The notes: generated from the letters alone by a model not told the origin. DNA of 64,000 nucleotides from CAMDTE01 sp964504345 (GCA_964504345.1 CAZDDX010000002.1:248001-312000), one strand, 5' to 3'; positions 41,620 to 53,412 are shown, counted from the first letter of the stretch. A program made the numbers and translations.

Positions 41620-41647
41620 TTTTACATATTGTAAAACTTATTTTACA
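41620..41647. promoter_or_regulatory. Candidate operator: TTTTACA half-site array
   Basis: TTTTACA (41620-41626) and its reverse complement TGTAAAA (41630-41636) form a perfect inverted repeat with a 3-base centre. A third TTTTACA starts at 41641. Successive half-sites begin 10 and 11 bases apart, about one helical turn. The array covers the region between the -7 and -33 positions, where a bound XRE protein would block polymerase. Confidence 0.5.
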
Positions 41648-41671
41648 TTTTTAAACGTTGGCACCGGTTAA

Positions 41672-41706
41672 CAACAAAAAAAAGCGCCCCGCTGAGCGGG
41701 GCGCTT
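41672..41706 (-). terminator. Rho-independent terminator after the T9SS hydrolase
   Basis: An 11-bp stem (AAGCGCCCCGC / GCGGGGCGCTT) with loop TGA is followed on the minus strand by a run of T. It lies 27 bp past the hydrolase stop. Confidence 0.88.
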
Positions 41707-41733
41707 GAGTACCTAATCGTACCGGTTTTAACG

Positions 41734-43344
41734 CTACGATTTCATCAGTTGCTTGGTCTGCACGCCCAGATTCGTTTGAACGCGGACCCAGTAAATTCCA
41801 GACTTCCAAGCTGAAGTGTTCAGCACCAACTCATCGTCAATGCCCACCGTTTGGTCCAGGATCAGTCTGCCCAGAGCATCCAATACCTGAACTTTGTGCG
41901 CGTGCATACCGTCCAGACGCAAACGTGCAAAGTTGTTCGCGGGATTGGGGACGATTTGGAACGACGCCGTTGCCTGTTCCTGAATTCCAACGTTGTAGCC
42001 CACTGCGTTCAACGCTTTGGCCATGCGGGGAAGGATGAAGCCCATCACGGTATCAATGTAGAGTTTGGACTGCGCCTTCACGTTTGGATTTGTTTCGTTC
42101 GCAGACAAGGGATCGGATGGGTCCCACCAATCCCAAGGATTGGCATTAATTTTAAACGGCATGGCCGCATTGGGCGGCATCATATTGAAGGTGTACAGAT
42201 TCTCTTGGTTGCCCACGTTGTAGGGATTGTTCCGTGCCTTCACCGACAGGGGGTCCATCATGGATCCCGCATTGAATACGTTGTTGTTTCCAAACGTGTT
42301 GGCCATCTTCACTGCCGTGTGGCTTCCGGCAACATCCACCACGGGAAAGAAACTACCTGCGATGGGCACGTTTACCATGCCGCGGTAGTAGGGCGCAAAA
42401 AAGTCGAACCGACTGTGCAAGCTGATTACGGCTGCATCTCCCTGAGCCATCCATGCAGAATCACCCAAGGCTCCTCCCAAGTTCGCAACAAAGTTGACGT
42501 TGGATGGAATCCCTTTGTACAATTCAATGTTTCGTCCTGGCTTCGTCTGATCAACCAACGGCAAACCGGTTACCGGGTGCGCGCCAATGATGGTTGCCTT
42601 TCCGCCGTAGCCGTTCCAATCGCCAACTCTGGCCGTGTCCACATAGGGCATGCCGGCCGTAACCGCATTGCCAAAGATGCCCGTGCCTGCGGTGGTGTAC
42701 TTGAATTTGGCCGGCGAGGCAACTTCTGCAAGATTGTTGATGGTGGCGTACGCGAGTGTTACGTATCCACCGGAACCAACACCAATCAACGAAATTGCAT
42801 TTGGATCCACTCGGTAAGGATCACCCTGCACCAATTTGGAGGCACGAATGGCCCGAACGCAAACCTTTGCATCTTGAACGGCATTGTAAACCGCCATCAA
42901 ATTGGTTCCGCGTCGCAGGTCCAAATTGGTAGAGTTGGCCAACCAACCCAAACGGTACGTTGCAGACACGGCAATAAAACCGCGTCGAGCAAAACGCTTC
43001 GCAATTTCAACTACTGCCGAATCTTTTCGGTCTCCCATAGGGGATGCCAATCCTTTGGGCAAGAAAGATCCCGTGTGGAAAAGAATCACTACCGGACGAG
43101 AAGCCAAGGGGTCTGCCGCGGTATCGGGCATGTAGATGTCCGCATACATCGGCACCACCATGGGACCTCCCATGCTCGCAGGAACGTACTGACTGAAATT
43201 GTAGCCGTAGGGCACATTGTTCAGTGTTGTGATTTGCGAATTACTGAAAACCTCGTCCGTGAAGCGCTGCTGCGCCCGAAGTGATTCTGCAGTAACTACA
43301 GCTGTTAAAGCCCACAACAGAGCTAATGAGTACTTTTTAATCAT
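41734..43344 (-). CDS. T9SS-secreted alpha/beta hydrolase (esterase-like)
   Basis: This is a 536-residue secreted protein with a signal peptide ending at RAQ (residue 25) and an alpha/beta-hydrolase domain. PVVILFHTGSF carries the oxyanion-hole region, LIGVGSGGY near residue 190 is the nucleophile elbow (GxSxG), and a late SHTAVKM segment could hold the His. The last 80 residues are a T9SS sorting domain (QIVPNPANN, KSGIYWVRV). It starts 26 bp after the TonB receptor stops, so both probably serve one substrate: surface cleavage followed by uptake. The substrate is unknown. Confidence 0.83.
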   Translation of the reverse strand: MIKKYSLALLWALTAVVTAESLRAQQRFTDEVFSNSQITTLNNVPYGYNFSQYVPASMGGPMVVPMYADIYMPDTAADPLASRPVVILFHTGSFLPKGLASPMGDRKDSAVVEIAKRFARRGFIAVSATYRLGWLANSTNLDLRRGTNLMAVYNAVQDAKVCVRAIRASKLVQGDPYRVDPNAISLIGVGSGGYVTLAYATINNLAEVASPAKFKYTTAGTGIFGNAVTAGMPYVDTARVGDWNGYGGKATIIGAHPVTGLPLVDQTKPGRNIELYKGIPSNVNFVANLGGALGDSAWMAQGDAAVISLHSRFDFFAPYYRGMVNVPIAGSFFPVVDVAGSHTAVKMANTFGNNNVFNAGSMMDPLSVKARNNPYNVGNQENLYTFNMMPPNAAMPFKINANPWDWWDPSDPLSANETNPNVKAQSKLYIDTVMGFILPRMAKALNAVGYNVGIQEQATASFQIVPNPANNFARLRLDGMHAHKVQVLDALGRLILDQTVGIDDELVLNTSAWKSGIYWVRVQTNLGVQTKQLMKS

Positions 43345-43370
43345 AGCTTATTTTGTTAATTATCTGAAAC

Positions 43371-46145
43371 TTACAACTTTTTTTTCACTTTAGACAAATC
43401 ACACGTTACCGTGGCATAGGCCAACCGGCCCACTGTTGGTCCGCCGTACACCTGAATAACCTGTGCGTTGAGCAGGTTGCTAGCCCCAAATTTTACCGTC
43501 CATTTTGATGTTGGCTTGTACCAAGAAACTTGCGCGTCCACCAGGCTGTAACTGTCAATGGCTCCCGTGAATTGCGGGGAACCTTCAAACAAAAAACCCT
43601 CGACCCACTTGCATGTTACGTTAAAGCCGCAAAATCCAGATGCAATTTTCCAATCCAAATCGCGGCCAGATACGGAAATGTTGAATTTATTTTCCGGCGT
43701 GTTGTAGGCCGGGATGATGGGATCGTCCACTGCGGAATTCAAGACATTCCACGTATAGTTGCCGGCCAAGGTATAGCGGGAAAAATAGTAGTTGACTCCT
43801 GCACTGAAGCCCTGGGTGGTAACCATTTGTTCTGCATTTGAAGCTATTCGGTACGCTTGCACACCTTTCAGCCGGTCCACTGCGGAGCCTCCCGGGTCGT
43901 CCTCAATCTTCAACCCAATGTGGTACCCAATGAAGTCCGTGTACCAACTGTAGTAGTAGGTGGCATCAACATACAACTTCTTCCACAAAGTCGTCCGCAA
44001 ACCAACCTCTGCGTTGCGGACTTGTTCCGGGCGAACGGCCTCCCGGTTGTAGTAATCCCAAACCCAAGATGAACGTTCCTGAACCCCCGCGCCTAAAAAC
44101 TGCTGCACCTCGTCTATGGTAACCAGGGAGTCGTAACCGTTTAAATTACCCAGCAACAGCGCTCGCCCCACGTTGTAGTACAAGTACTGGTCCTGCAAGG
44201 TTGGGTTCCGAACGGCTGATGAGACTCCAAAACGCAGTACAGTGCTGCTGTTGGGCTTGTAAACGGCCGATGCCGCCGGCGATGCCAGCCATCGGAAGTT
44301 TTGGTTCTTGTCCAATCGGCCGGAAGCATTTACCGTCCATCGGTTCCAGCTCCGCTCCCATCCTCCGTACAACCCAAATTCAGAAACCCGCAGTCTGCGT
44401 CCGTTGGTGTCGCTGAACAAGGTTCCGCGCGAATTGGGCGCGTACCGCCGATAACTTCCGCCCAAGGTCCAAACACCAAATGCATCACTTTGCCATTTCC
44501 GCTGTCCGTGTACATGCGCTAAAGACGAACGGTCCCAAAATCGACTCCCCCCCTCATTGAACGTACGGGAAATTATGTGCTCCTTGAGGGCCGCGAATCC
44601 GGCAGAGCCGGGTAGCAACATACTGTCTGGATCGTACGCCGCATTCATCCAATTCCGGTTGCTTTCGTGGAAGGCCTGAAACTGATCCGGATTGGCCGCC
44701 GCAAAATCGCGCATTTGCGCGCTGAACTCCTCAAACGGCAGCGACTCATCGGGATAACCCGGCAAGGCACGCAGGCTTGGCTTCTGGAATATGGTCCAAA
44801 AGGAACGATACTGATTGGCCCAAAATCCCTCATTCAACACAGAGTCTTGCATGCGCAAGGCCGTGAAATAGGCATCGTATGTTTTCCCGGCATCTTCGTG
44901 GGTGGTGTACGCGCGGACAAACCATTTATCCTCATTTCGCAGCTCAACTCTGTTTTGAAGAAAAAGTATATCCTTTAAACTGAACCGGTTGTCTCCCTGG
45001 TAAACGGTGGTTCCGGTGCCAAAATTGAAGCTGTAAATGCCCTCTATGCCCGTTCTGGTTTTGTAGTGCAGGGCCGATGCAATCTTGATGTTTTCCGTAT
45101 TGTAATCCACAAGCGCGTCTTCTTCAATTCCACGGCGGTGGTAATTGCCAATGCCGGCATACGTCTTTACATCCCCTCCGTCGTTGTAGGCAATCTCGTC
45201 GCCGTACCGATTGACGGCGTCGTACCCCCCGGGGTTGGTTATGGACGACGGTGAATCGTCTGTTGCATTCAAATTGGTGGCTTCCCAATCGTCCGCGCGC
45301 AAGGCAAATAAGTTGATTTTGTAGGCCCAACTGGGGGTTCCATCGGCTCGCTGAAACCCTTCTGCATGGCGAAAGGCCACTTCCGCCAACCGTCGTTCTC
45401 CCGCCTTCATCTGGAATACAGTCCCCTGAAATCGGTAGGGGTCTTTGGTGTTGATGGAAATTACCCCATTGAAGGCCGACGGTCCGTACAACGCTCCTAC
45501 CGCGCCCGAAATAATGTCTACCTGCTGCACGTCCAGTTCGGAGGCACCCAGGAAATTCCCCAAAGAAAAATTCAAACCGGGTGCCTGATTGTCTATCCCG
45601 TCGATGACCTGAAGGCTGCGAACCGGGCTGGTGCTGTTGAAACCGCGGGTATTGATGATCTTAAAACCAATGCTGGCCGAGGTAAGATCCACCCCCTTCA
45701 TGGCTCCCAGGGCTTCATAAAAATTGGGGGCAGGCGCCTCTTTCATGGAGACCAGATCCAACGCCTCAATGGTCAAAGGTGCCTGTTTTTGCTTTTCGCT
45801 GATTTTGGCACCCACAACCTGAGCGGCTGAAAGTTGTGTGGATGCAGGTTTCAGCTCCACCACCAGGGACTTCTGTTCACTGCGTATTTCTACTTGGGTC
45901 TCTTGGTAGCCAAACGACGTAATTCGAATCCGCCCGGGAACCGCTACCGACGGCAACCGAAATCGCCCATCCAAGTCCGTCGCCATTTTTGTTGTGCCCC
46001 AATAAACCACGGACTGCAGGGGCTCTCGCGTGCGTTCGTCCACCACTTGGCCTACAACCGAAACGTTTTGAGCCCGTAAATCTGCACCAAAAACCACTGC
46101 TACGAGCGCACAAAAACCACGAAAAAAAATACTTTTCACTCCCAT
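43371..46145 (-). CDS. TonB-dependent receptor with N-terminal carboxypeptidase-like domain
   Basis: This is a 924-residue outer-membrane receptor. The signal ends near residue 25; residues 28-110 are a carboxypeptidase-regulatory-like domain (VVGQVVDERTREPLQSV). The plug follows (RGFNSTSPVRSLQVIDGIDNQ, then GAVGALYGPSAFNGVISI), then a 22-strand-type barrel rich in Tyr and Trp. There is no SusD-like lipoprotein beside it. Its stop is 26 bp from the T9SS hydrolase gene, suggesting a two-gene uptake unit. The substrate cannot be read from the sequence. Confidence 0.92.
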   Translation of the reverse strand: MGVKSIFFRGFCALVAVVFGADLRAQNVSVVGQVVDERTREPLQSVVYWGTTKMATDLDGRFRLPSVAVPGRIRITSFGYQETQVEIRSEQKSLVVELKPASTQLSAAQVVGAKISEKQKQAPLTIEALDLVSMKEAPAPNFYEALGAMKGVDLTSASIGFKIINTRGFNSTSPVRSLQVIDGIDNQAPGLNFSLGNFLGASELDVQQVDIISGAVGALYGPSAFNGVISINTKDPYRFQGTVFQMKAGERRLAEVAFRHAEGFQRADGTPSWAYKINLFALRADDWEATNLNATDDSPSSITNPGGYDAVNRYGDEIAYNDGGDVKTYAGIGNYHRRGIEEDALVDYNTENIKIASALHYKTRTGIEGIYSFNFGTGTTVYQGDNRFSLKDILFLQNRVELRNEDKWFVRAYTTHEDAGKTYDAYFTALRMQDSVLNEGFWANQYRSFWTIFQKPSLRALPGYPDESLPFEEFSAQMRDFAAANPDQFQAFHESNRNWMNAAYDPDSMLLPGSAGFAALKEHIISRTFNEGGSRFWDRSSLAHVHGQRKWQSDAFGVWTLGGSYRRYAPNSRGTLFSDTNGRRLRVSEFGLYGGWERSWNRWTVNASGRLDKNQNFRWLASPAASAVYKPNSSTVLRFGVSSAVRNPTLQDQYLYYNVGRALLLGNLNGYDSLVTIDEVQQFLGAGVQERSSWVWDYYNREAVRPEQVRNAEVGLRTTLWKKLYVDATYYYSWYTDFIGYHIGLKIEDDPGGSAVDRLKGVQAYRIASNAEQMVTTQGFSAGVNYYFSRYTLAGNYTWNVLNSAVDDPIIPAYNTPENKFNISVSGRDLDWKIASGFCGFNVTCKWVEGFLFEGSPQFTGAIDSYSLVDAQVSWYKPTSKWTVKFGASNLLNAQVIQVYGGPTVGRLAYATVTCDLSKVKKKL

Positions 46146-46220
46146 ACTAACTGATCAAGTATTACCAATGTACGGATTATCTGCGCATTAAATCTGATTT
46201 CTACTGGCGTGGAGATGCTT

Positions 46221-46228
46221 TACCTTTA
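46221..46228 (+). promoter_or_regulatory. Near-consensus -7 box before the DoxX-like gene
   Basis: TACCTTTA differs from TAnnTTTG by the last base and ends 4 bases before the ATG at 46233, the same spacing as for panD and the OmpA-like gene. Confidence 0.35.
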
Positions 46229-46232
46229 CACC

Positions 46233-46613
46233 ATGAAGAATCAAAAAACCATCTACTGGATTGCCACCGGCATCATCATAGTTTTCGAAGGAGTCATGCC
46301 GGCACTGACAGGCACGTCCGAGATGGCTCGGGCGGGAATAGCACACTTGAAATACCCGGAGTACTTTGCCTTGATGCTGGCCACCTTTAAAGTTGTGGGC
46401 GTTTTAGCGTTGGCGCTTCCGATGGTTCCCAAAACCTTGCGCGAATGGGCCTACGGCTGCTTTGTATTGGAATTGATCTCCGCTACCTGGAGCCATGCTG
46501 CGGTGGACGGTTTGGGCAACGGTCAAACGTATTTCCCCTTGGTGATGTTGGGCATCTTGCTGACGTCGTACTTTACGAAAGACGCACGAGGCGCTCAACC
46601 CAACCCAGCCTAA
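46233..46613 (+). CDS. DoxX-like family membrane protein
   Basis: This is a 126-residue four-helix protein matching DoxX-like members: IYWIATGIIIVFEGVMPALTG, HLKYPEYFALMLATFKVVGV and the GCFVLELISATWSHAAVDG segment. The HLxYPxY motif is characteristic of the DoxX_2 group. ATG at 46233 is chosen because it is the first start after the promoter-like box. It stands alone between the divergent TonB receptor and a convergent T9SS gene. The function is not established. Confidence 0.82.
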   Translation: MKNQKTIYWIATGIIIVFEGVMPALTGTSEMARAGIAHLKYPEYFALMLATFKVVGVLALALPMVPKTLREWAYGCFVLELISATWSHAAVDGLGNGQTYFPLVMLGILLTSYFTKDARGAQPNPA

Positions 46614-46625
46614 GGGGCGTCGTCC

Positions 46626-48749
46626 TCAATGGCGGACGTGCACCATTCTTTGGGGCGCGTGCACCGCACCACTTGCGGAAGACCACTGAAACAGGTATAC
46701 GCCAAAGGGCGGCTGGAGGTTCAATTCCGGACGGTCCGACGACACTTCTCCGGTAAACACCCGACGTCCCCAAGCATCAAATAGGGTCAGCGTTCCGGCG
46801 GGAAGCACACCCAACCCGGTTCGCACCACCAACTTACCGTTCACCGAAACCAGGTATATTGGAGCGGTACGGTATTCGGGGAACCCAATTCCCTGTTGTA
46901 CAAAAGCAAGACAATCGGAGGTGTCCACACAACCGGCTTCTTCCACACGAACTGCATAAACCCCCGTTTTGGTTGGCATCCAAAATCGGGTGACGGCATC
47001 GGGAATCGGAGCGTATGCGCTGTCGCATCGAAGCCATTGGTACGAAGCCTGCGGACTGCTGTGCGAGGAAGAAAGGGTCACTTCCGGCACGGTGGTGCTG
47101 TCCACCAAGACCGCATTAGCCAAGCCAAAGATCACGTATTGCTGGGTCTGCTGGGAGACGTTGCCGCTGGGGTCCGTAAACGTCCAAACCACATTGTGGG
47201 TTCCGGGTGCGGTGATGGTTCCGGGACCGTTGGTGGTTCCCACCAGTATGCCCGCACAAGCGTCCGTGGCATAAGGCGGTGCTGCGAGCGAAACAGTACA
47301 CAAGCCGGTAACGGTGGGCAAGTTGGCCAAATTGGGGACAGGTGCCACGGTGTCTGCCGGTGGGACCACCGCCAACGAAGCACACGTACCCGCACAAGTA
47401 CCGGTGCCGCGTACCCAAAAAGTAGTGGGTCCCGTAAGGACCATTTTGATTTGCGCACCTTGGCCTACGACGGCTCCTCCGCAACTGCCGGTGTACCAAG
47501 TCCACTGCGCGCTTTGATTGAGGGTACCTGTAGCCGCTAGCAAAGCCGTGTCTCCAGGGCAGGAGCCATTGAATGTTGCTTGCAGCACGGGAGTGCTGGC
47601 CGGGACACAGGGATTGGTGAGCAGTCGCAGAATGCGACCCGCATTAACGCCTTGGTACTGGGTGAAAACTCCGCCCAACACAATTTTTCCGTTGGACTGA
47701 TGTGCGGCGGCGTGGGGATTTCCGTTCAGCCCGGTGCCTATTGCAAAAGCCGGATCCGGTGTTCCATTGGGCTGCAACCGTACCACAAAGGGTTGGCTGA
47801 CGCCGTTGAACGTGGTGAACTGCCCGCCCACCACAATCCGACCTTGGGCGTCGAGCGCCAGGGCACGCACGGTACTGCTTGCGCCTGTTCCAGGGCCAAA
47901 CGTTGGGTCCAAATTGCCGTTGGCGAGCAGGCGCGCGATGCGCACGGCGGGCTGGCCGTTGTACGTGGTAAAACTTCCGCCTACCAAGAGTTTGCCGTCC
48001 GGCTGCTCCAACATAACCTCTACCGGGCCGTTGAAACCGACGGCCGTGTGGAAGGAGGTGTCCAGAGTGCCGTTGCTGTGGAGCCGAACCAAACGACCGG
48101 CAGCTGCACCTCCAAACGACGAAAAACTGCCCCCCAAATACACTTGGTGGTTGGCGCGAATCAGTATGCATCGGGACAATGGTGTTCCGCTCGGGTAGGT
48201 GAATGTGGGGTCCAACGCGCCACTCGAAGTGAGTACGGCGTAGGTTGGGACGGGCGTTCCGTTGTACTGACTCAAATACCCGGTAATGCCGATGCGACCG
48301 TTGGACTCAGAAATGCCGGTAATTTCGTTGTTCGCCCCCGTACCCACTTGGAACGACGGGTCCAAGGCACCGTTGGAGTCCAATCGAGCGAGGTTCTTGC
48401 GTGCAGCACCTTGAATGTTGTCGAACAAGCCTCCAATCAACAAGCGTTTGTTGGGCTGAAGTGCACTGCCGCGGATCGGTCCGTCCACACCCAAGGCTTG
48501 CGAGCCCTGCCAGGTGGGGTCCGTACTTCCGGTGGGCAACAACCGCACGGTTCGCAGCGCGGGAATGCCGTTGAACGTGGTAAATTCCCCCGTTACATAA
48601 ATGCGGTCCGACGCATCCACATGCAGGTTACGCACGGTTTGGTTGGCCCCGTTTCCCACCAGGAATGATAGATCGCGATTGCCGGCCTGTCCTGCTGCTG
48701 ACAACGTTGCACCCAAGGCGCATGCTAGGAGGAAAATTCGCATACTCAT
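46626..48749 (-). CDS. T9SS-secreted protein with delta-60 repeats and a HYR-like domain
   Basis: This is a 707-residue secreted protein. After a short signal (FLLACALGATLSAAGQ), residues about 20-385 hold roughly seven delta-60 repeats of about 50 residues, each with a pattern like LLVGGSFTTYNGQPAVRIARL and GNLDPTFGPGTG. A HYR-like beta domain follows near residues 480-560 (DTVAPVPN, VVWTFTDPSGNVS). The end is a T9SS sorting domain (LTLFDAWGRRVFTGEV). It is probably a large surface or released binding protein. TAACTTTA (48754-48761, minus) ends 4 bases before its ATG. Confidence 0.85.
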   Translation of the reverse strand: MSMRIFLLACALGATLSAAGQAGNRDLSFLVGNGANQTVRNLHVDASDRIYVTGEFTTFNGIPALRTVRLLPTGSTDPTWQGSQALGVDGPIRGSALQPNKRLLIGGLFDNIQGAARKNLARLDSNGALDPSFQVGTGANNEITGISESNGRIGITGYLSQYNGTPVPTYAVLTSSGALDPTFTYPSGTPLSRCILIRANHQVYLGGSFSSFGGAAAGRLVRLHSNGTLDTSFHTAVGFNGPVEVMLEQPDGKLLVGGSFTTYNGQPAVRIARLLANGNLDPTFGPGTGASSTVRALALDAQGRIVVGGQFTTFNGVSQPFVVRLQPNGTPDPAFAIGTGLNGNPHAAAHQSNGKIVLGGVFTQYQGVNAGRILRLLTNPCVPASTPVLQATFNGSCPGDTALLAATGTLNQSAQWTWYTGSCGGAVVGQGAQIKMVLTGPTTFWVRGTGTCAGTCASLAVVPPADTVAPVPNLANLPTVTGLCTVSLAAPPYATDACAGILVGTTNGPGTITAPGTHNVVWTFTDPSGNVSQQTQQYVIFGLANAVLVDSTTVPEVTLSSSHSSPQASYQWLRCDSAYAPIPDAVTRFWMPTKTGVYAVRVEEAGCVDTSDCLAFVQQGIGFPEYRTAPIYLVSVNGKLVVRTGLGVLPAGTLTLFDAWGRRVFTGEVSSDRPELNLQPPFGVYLFQWSSASGAVHAPQRMVHVRH

Positions 48750-48818
48750 CGATTAAAGTTAGGCCAATTCCGAAATACGGCACTTTTCATGGGATGCCGT
48801 AGGTCTTGGGGCCCTCAA

Positions 48819-50366
48819 TTACAACGGCTCGTTTCCGTGCTTTTTGCGCGGATTCTTGACGGCCTTGTTTTCCAAGAGCGCAAAAGCCTCCAACAACCGA
48901 ATGCGCGTTTGGCTGGGGAGGATGACTTCGTCCACGTAACCACGAGCGGCTGCCCCGTAAGGGTTGGCAAATGCTTCGGCGTATTCGGCTTCCTTTTGAG
49001 CCCACGTTTCGGCCGGGTTGCTGCTGGACTCGATTTCCTTCTTGAAAATGATTTCCGCAGCGCCTTTGGCGCCCATGACCGCAATCTCTGCCGTGGGCCA
49101 CGCAAAGTTGAGGTCCGCCCCAATGTGCTTGGAGTTCATGACGTCGTACGCGCCGCCGTAGGCCTTGCGAGTAATGACGGTAATGCGCGGAACGGTGGCT
49201 TCCGCAAAGGCGTAAAGCAGTTTTGCGCCGTTGGTGATGATGGCGTTCCACTCTTGGTCCGTTCCGGGCAGGAAGCCGGGGACGTCTTCCAGCACCAACA
49301 ACGGAATGTTGAAGGCGTCGCAAAAACGCACAAAACGCGCTGCCTTTTGGGAGGACTTGATGTCCAAGACGCCCGCGAGGAAGGCCGGCTGGTTGGCCAC
49401 AATGCCAATGGAACGACCGCCCAGTCGGGCAAATCCCACCACAATATTTTCCGCAAATTCGCGGTGCACTTCAAAGAAGGAGGCGTCGTCCACCAACCCG
49501 TCGATGACCGCGCGCATGTCGTAGGGGGCGTTGGCGCTTTCCGGGATGATCGTGTCCAGGGCGGGGCGGGATTCGTCGGACGGCGTGTAGTCCCACCGCG
49601 GAGGAAGTTCCTGGCAGTTCTGCGGGAGGTAAGACAGCAACGTGCGGAAACCGTCCAGCAGTTCGCGTTCGTTGGGGTAGGTAAAATGCGTAACGCCGCT
49701 CTTGCTGGCGTGGGTAAAGGCGCCGCCCAATTCCTCGGAGGTCACCTCCTCGTGGGTCACCGTTTTCACGACGTTGGGGCCGGTGACGAACATGTAGCTG
49801 CTGCCTTCCACCATGCCGATGAAGTCCGTCAGGGCGGGGGAATAAACAGCTCCTCCGGCACACGGGCCCAGGATGGCGCTCAACTGGGGAATGACGCCGC
49901 TGGCGCGGGTATTTCGGTAGAAAATATCTGCGTAGCCGCCCAGAGAAACAACGCCCTCTTGAATGCGTGCACCGCCGGAATCGTTGAGGCCAATGACGGG
50001 AACCCCATTGTCCATAGCCAGGTCCATGATGCGGCAAATTTTCTGCGCGTGGGCCTCCGCCAGCGATCCGCCCAAAACGGTGAAGTCTTGCGCAAAAACA
50101 AACACTTTGCGACCGTCCACCAAACCGTAGCCGGTCACCACACCGTCTCCCAGAAATTTCTGTTGGTCCAATCCAAACAGGGTGCTGCGGTGCTCCACCA
50201 ATCGGCCAATTTCCACGAAGGAATTGGGGTCCAAGAAGAGCTCAATGCGCTCGCGCGCGGTCAATTTTCCTTTGGCGTGCTGGGCGTCGATACGGGCTTG
50301 ACCGCCGCCCAACTGGGCCTGCGCGTTCAAATCCTTCAACCGGTCGAGAGGGGATTTTTGAGCCAT
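48819..50366 (-). CDS. Acyl-CoA carboxylase beta (carboxyltransferase) subunit
   Basis: This is a 515-residue carboxyltransferase of the propionyl/methylcrotonyl-CoA carboxylase type, transferring carboxyl from biotin to an acyl-CoA. Family segments are GKLTARERIELFLDPNSF near the start, VTGYGLVDGRKV, GLNDSGGARIQEGV (acyl-CoA oxyanion site) and GPCAGGAVYSPALTDF in the first half. DVPGFLPGTDQE and KAYGGAYDVMNSK follow in the second half. The C-terminus carries a short basic tail. Biotin carboxylase and carrier subunits are not in the window. Propionyl-CoA is the usual substrate for this group but is not certain. Confidence 0.93.
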   Translation of the reverse strand: MAQKSPLDRLKDLNAQAQLGGGQARIDAQHAKGKLTARERIELFLDPNSFVEIGRLVEHRSTLFGLDQQKFLGDGVVTGYGLVDGRKVFVFAQDFTVLGGSLAEAHAQKICRIMDLAMDNGVPVIGLNDSGGARIQEGVVSLGGYADIFYRNTRASGVIPQLSAILGPCAGGAVYSPALTDFIGMVEGSSYMFVTGPNVVKTVTHEEVTSEELGGAFTHASKSGVTHFTYPNERELLDGFRTLLSYLPQNCQELPPRWDYTPSDESRPALDTIIPESANAPYDMRAVIDGLVDDASFFEVHREFAENIVVGFARLGGRSIGIVANQPAFLAGVLDIKSSQKAARFVRFCDAFNIPLLVLEDVPGFLPGTDQEWNAIITNGAKLLYAFAEATVPRITVITRKAYGGAYDVMNSKHIGADLNFAWPTAEIAVMGAKGAAEIIFKKEIESSSNPAETWAQKEAEYAEAFANPYGAAARGYVDEVILPSQTRIRLLEAFALLENKAVKNPRKKHGNEPL

Positions 50367-50392
50367 GGTGCAAAGAGATACGTATTGGTTGA

Positions 50393-52185
<1,793 letters not shown>

Positions 52186-52189
<4 letters not shown>

Positions 52190-53394
52190 GCGAATAGGGA
52201 ACGCAGTCGGTGCAGTAAAGGTTCTATATCTGTGAGGCGAAGGGTTCCAACGGAGAGGCGGAACCAGGGGCTGGTGGCGGAGGCGCCGAAGGCGCCGAAC
52301 GGCACCAGGGCGATGCCGGCGTCGTTCAGTAAACGAGCGGTGGCGTTGGGCAAATCCACCCGAACGGATAAATAAATGGCTCCTTGCGGGGCAATGGAAT
52401 CCACCGGGAGACCTTCGGCTTTCAAGGCTTGGAACCCGGCGTGGAGCGCCAACAAGCGTTCCAGGGAAGCCTTTTGAATCACCCGAACGTCCTGATCCGC
52501 CTGCGGAGTGCCCAAGTAACGCGCCACCGCTATTTGTTCCGGCTTGGGAGCCCAAGCGCCCAAGTGGCCCAGGAGGGTTTTCATTTTGGCGATCAGGGGA
52601 GCAGGCCCCACGGACCAACCCACGCGTACGCCCGTGGCGGCAAAGCTCTTGGAAATGCCGTCCACGTACACCGTAAACTCCTTCATTTCTGGGCGCAGGC
52701 CCACCGGATGCACGTGCGCGGTGTCGTCGCCGGTGAGGGTCCAGTACATTTGGTCGTACAGCACGAGAACCGGGCGTCTGCCGCTGTTGGCCCGACGTCG
52801 GTTTTCCTCCAAAACGGCGTCGCACAAGGCACCCAAACCGTCGGCCGTAAAAACCGTCCCGGTGGGGTTCAAGGGCGAGCACAAGGCCAATAAACTGGCG
52901 GTTTCCAAGGTGGGAAGGACCTGTTCCGGCGTGGGCATGAAGCCGTTTTCCGGCAGCGCTTCCAGTTCCACGGGGGTTCCCCCCACGAGGTAGGTGTAGT
53001 GGTTGTTGTTCCAGCTGGGCACGGGGTACACCACGTGTTCGCCCGGATTCACCCACGCTTGGTAAATGGCGTAGATCAAAGGCCTGCCGCCCCCGGCCAC
53101 CAGAACTTCGGTGTTGGGGTTGCACGGCAACTGCAAAGCATCCGCGTACCACTGGGCAATGGCGGCCCGAAGCGGGGCAATGCCGTCCGCAGGTGGGTAG
53201 TTGGTTTCGCCCGCGCGGTAAGCCGCTTGAATGCCTTCGGACAGTGCCTCAGGCAACGGGAAAACCGCGGGATCAAAATCGCCAATCGTCAAATTGAGGA
53301 TGTCTTTTCCTTGCGCTTTGAGTGCGTTGATTTCTCCAGCGAGTTTGATGATCTCGCTGCCAATCAAATGGGCGGCTTTGTGGGATACTTGCAT
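52186..53394 (-). CDS. PLP-dependent aminotransferase class I/II
   Basis: This is a 402-residue fold-type I aminotransferase. The PLP lysine is in YVDGISKSFAATGVRVGW, preceded by the SPLNPTGT motif and VLYDQMYWTL. The first residues IGDFDPAVFPLP are typical of the aspartate/aromatic family. Its amino donor and acceptor cannot be set from sequence. ATG at 53394 is chosen because the perfect -7 box lies between it and the longer upstream start at 53424. It is coupled to lepA by ATGA. Confidence 0.9.
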
Positions 53395-53412
53395 GGCGTT
53401 CAAATGGAGGTG

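Noticed and set aside
41851..43284. 477-codon frame antisense to the T9SS hydrolase
   Set aside because: No signal peptide or domain; the sense strand has signal, hydrolase and T9SS features in order.
52190..53152. 320-codon N-terminal extension of the lepA frame
   Set aside because: It overlaps the aminotransferase gene and is Arg/Gly-rich without domains; ATG at 52189 gives the exact EF4 length.
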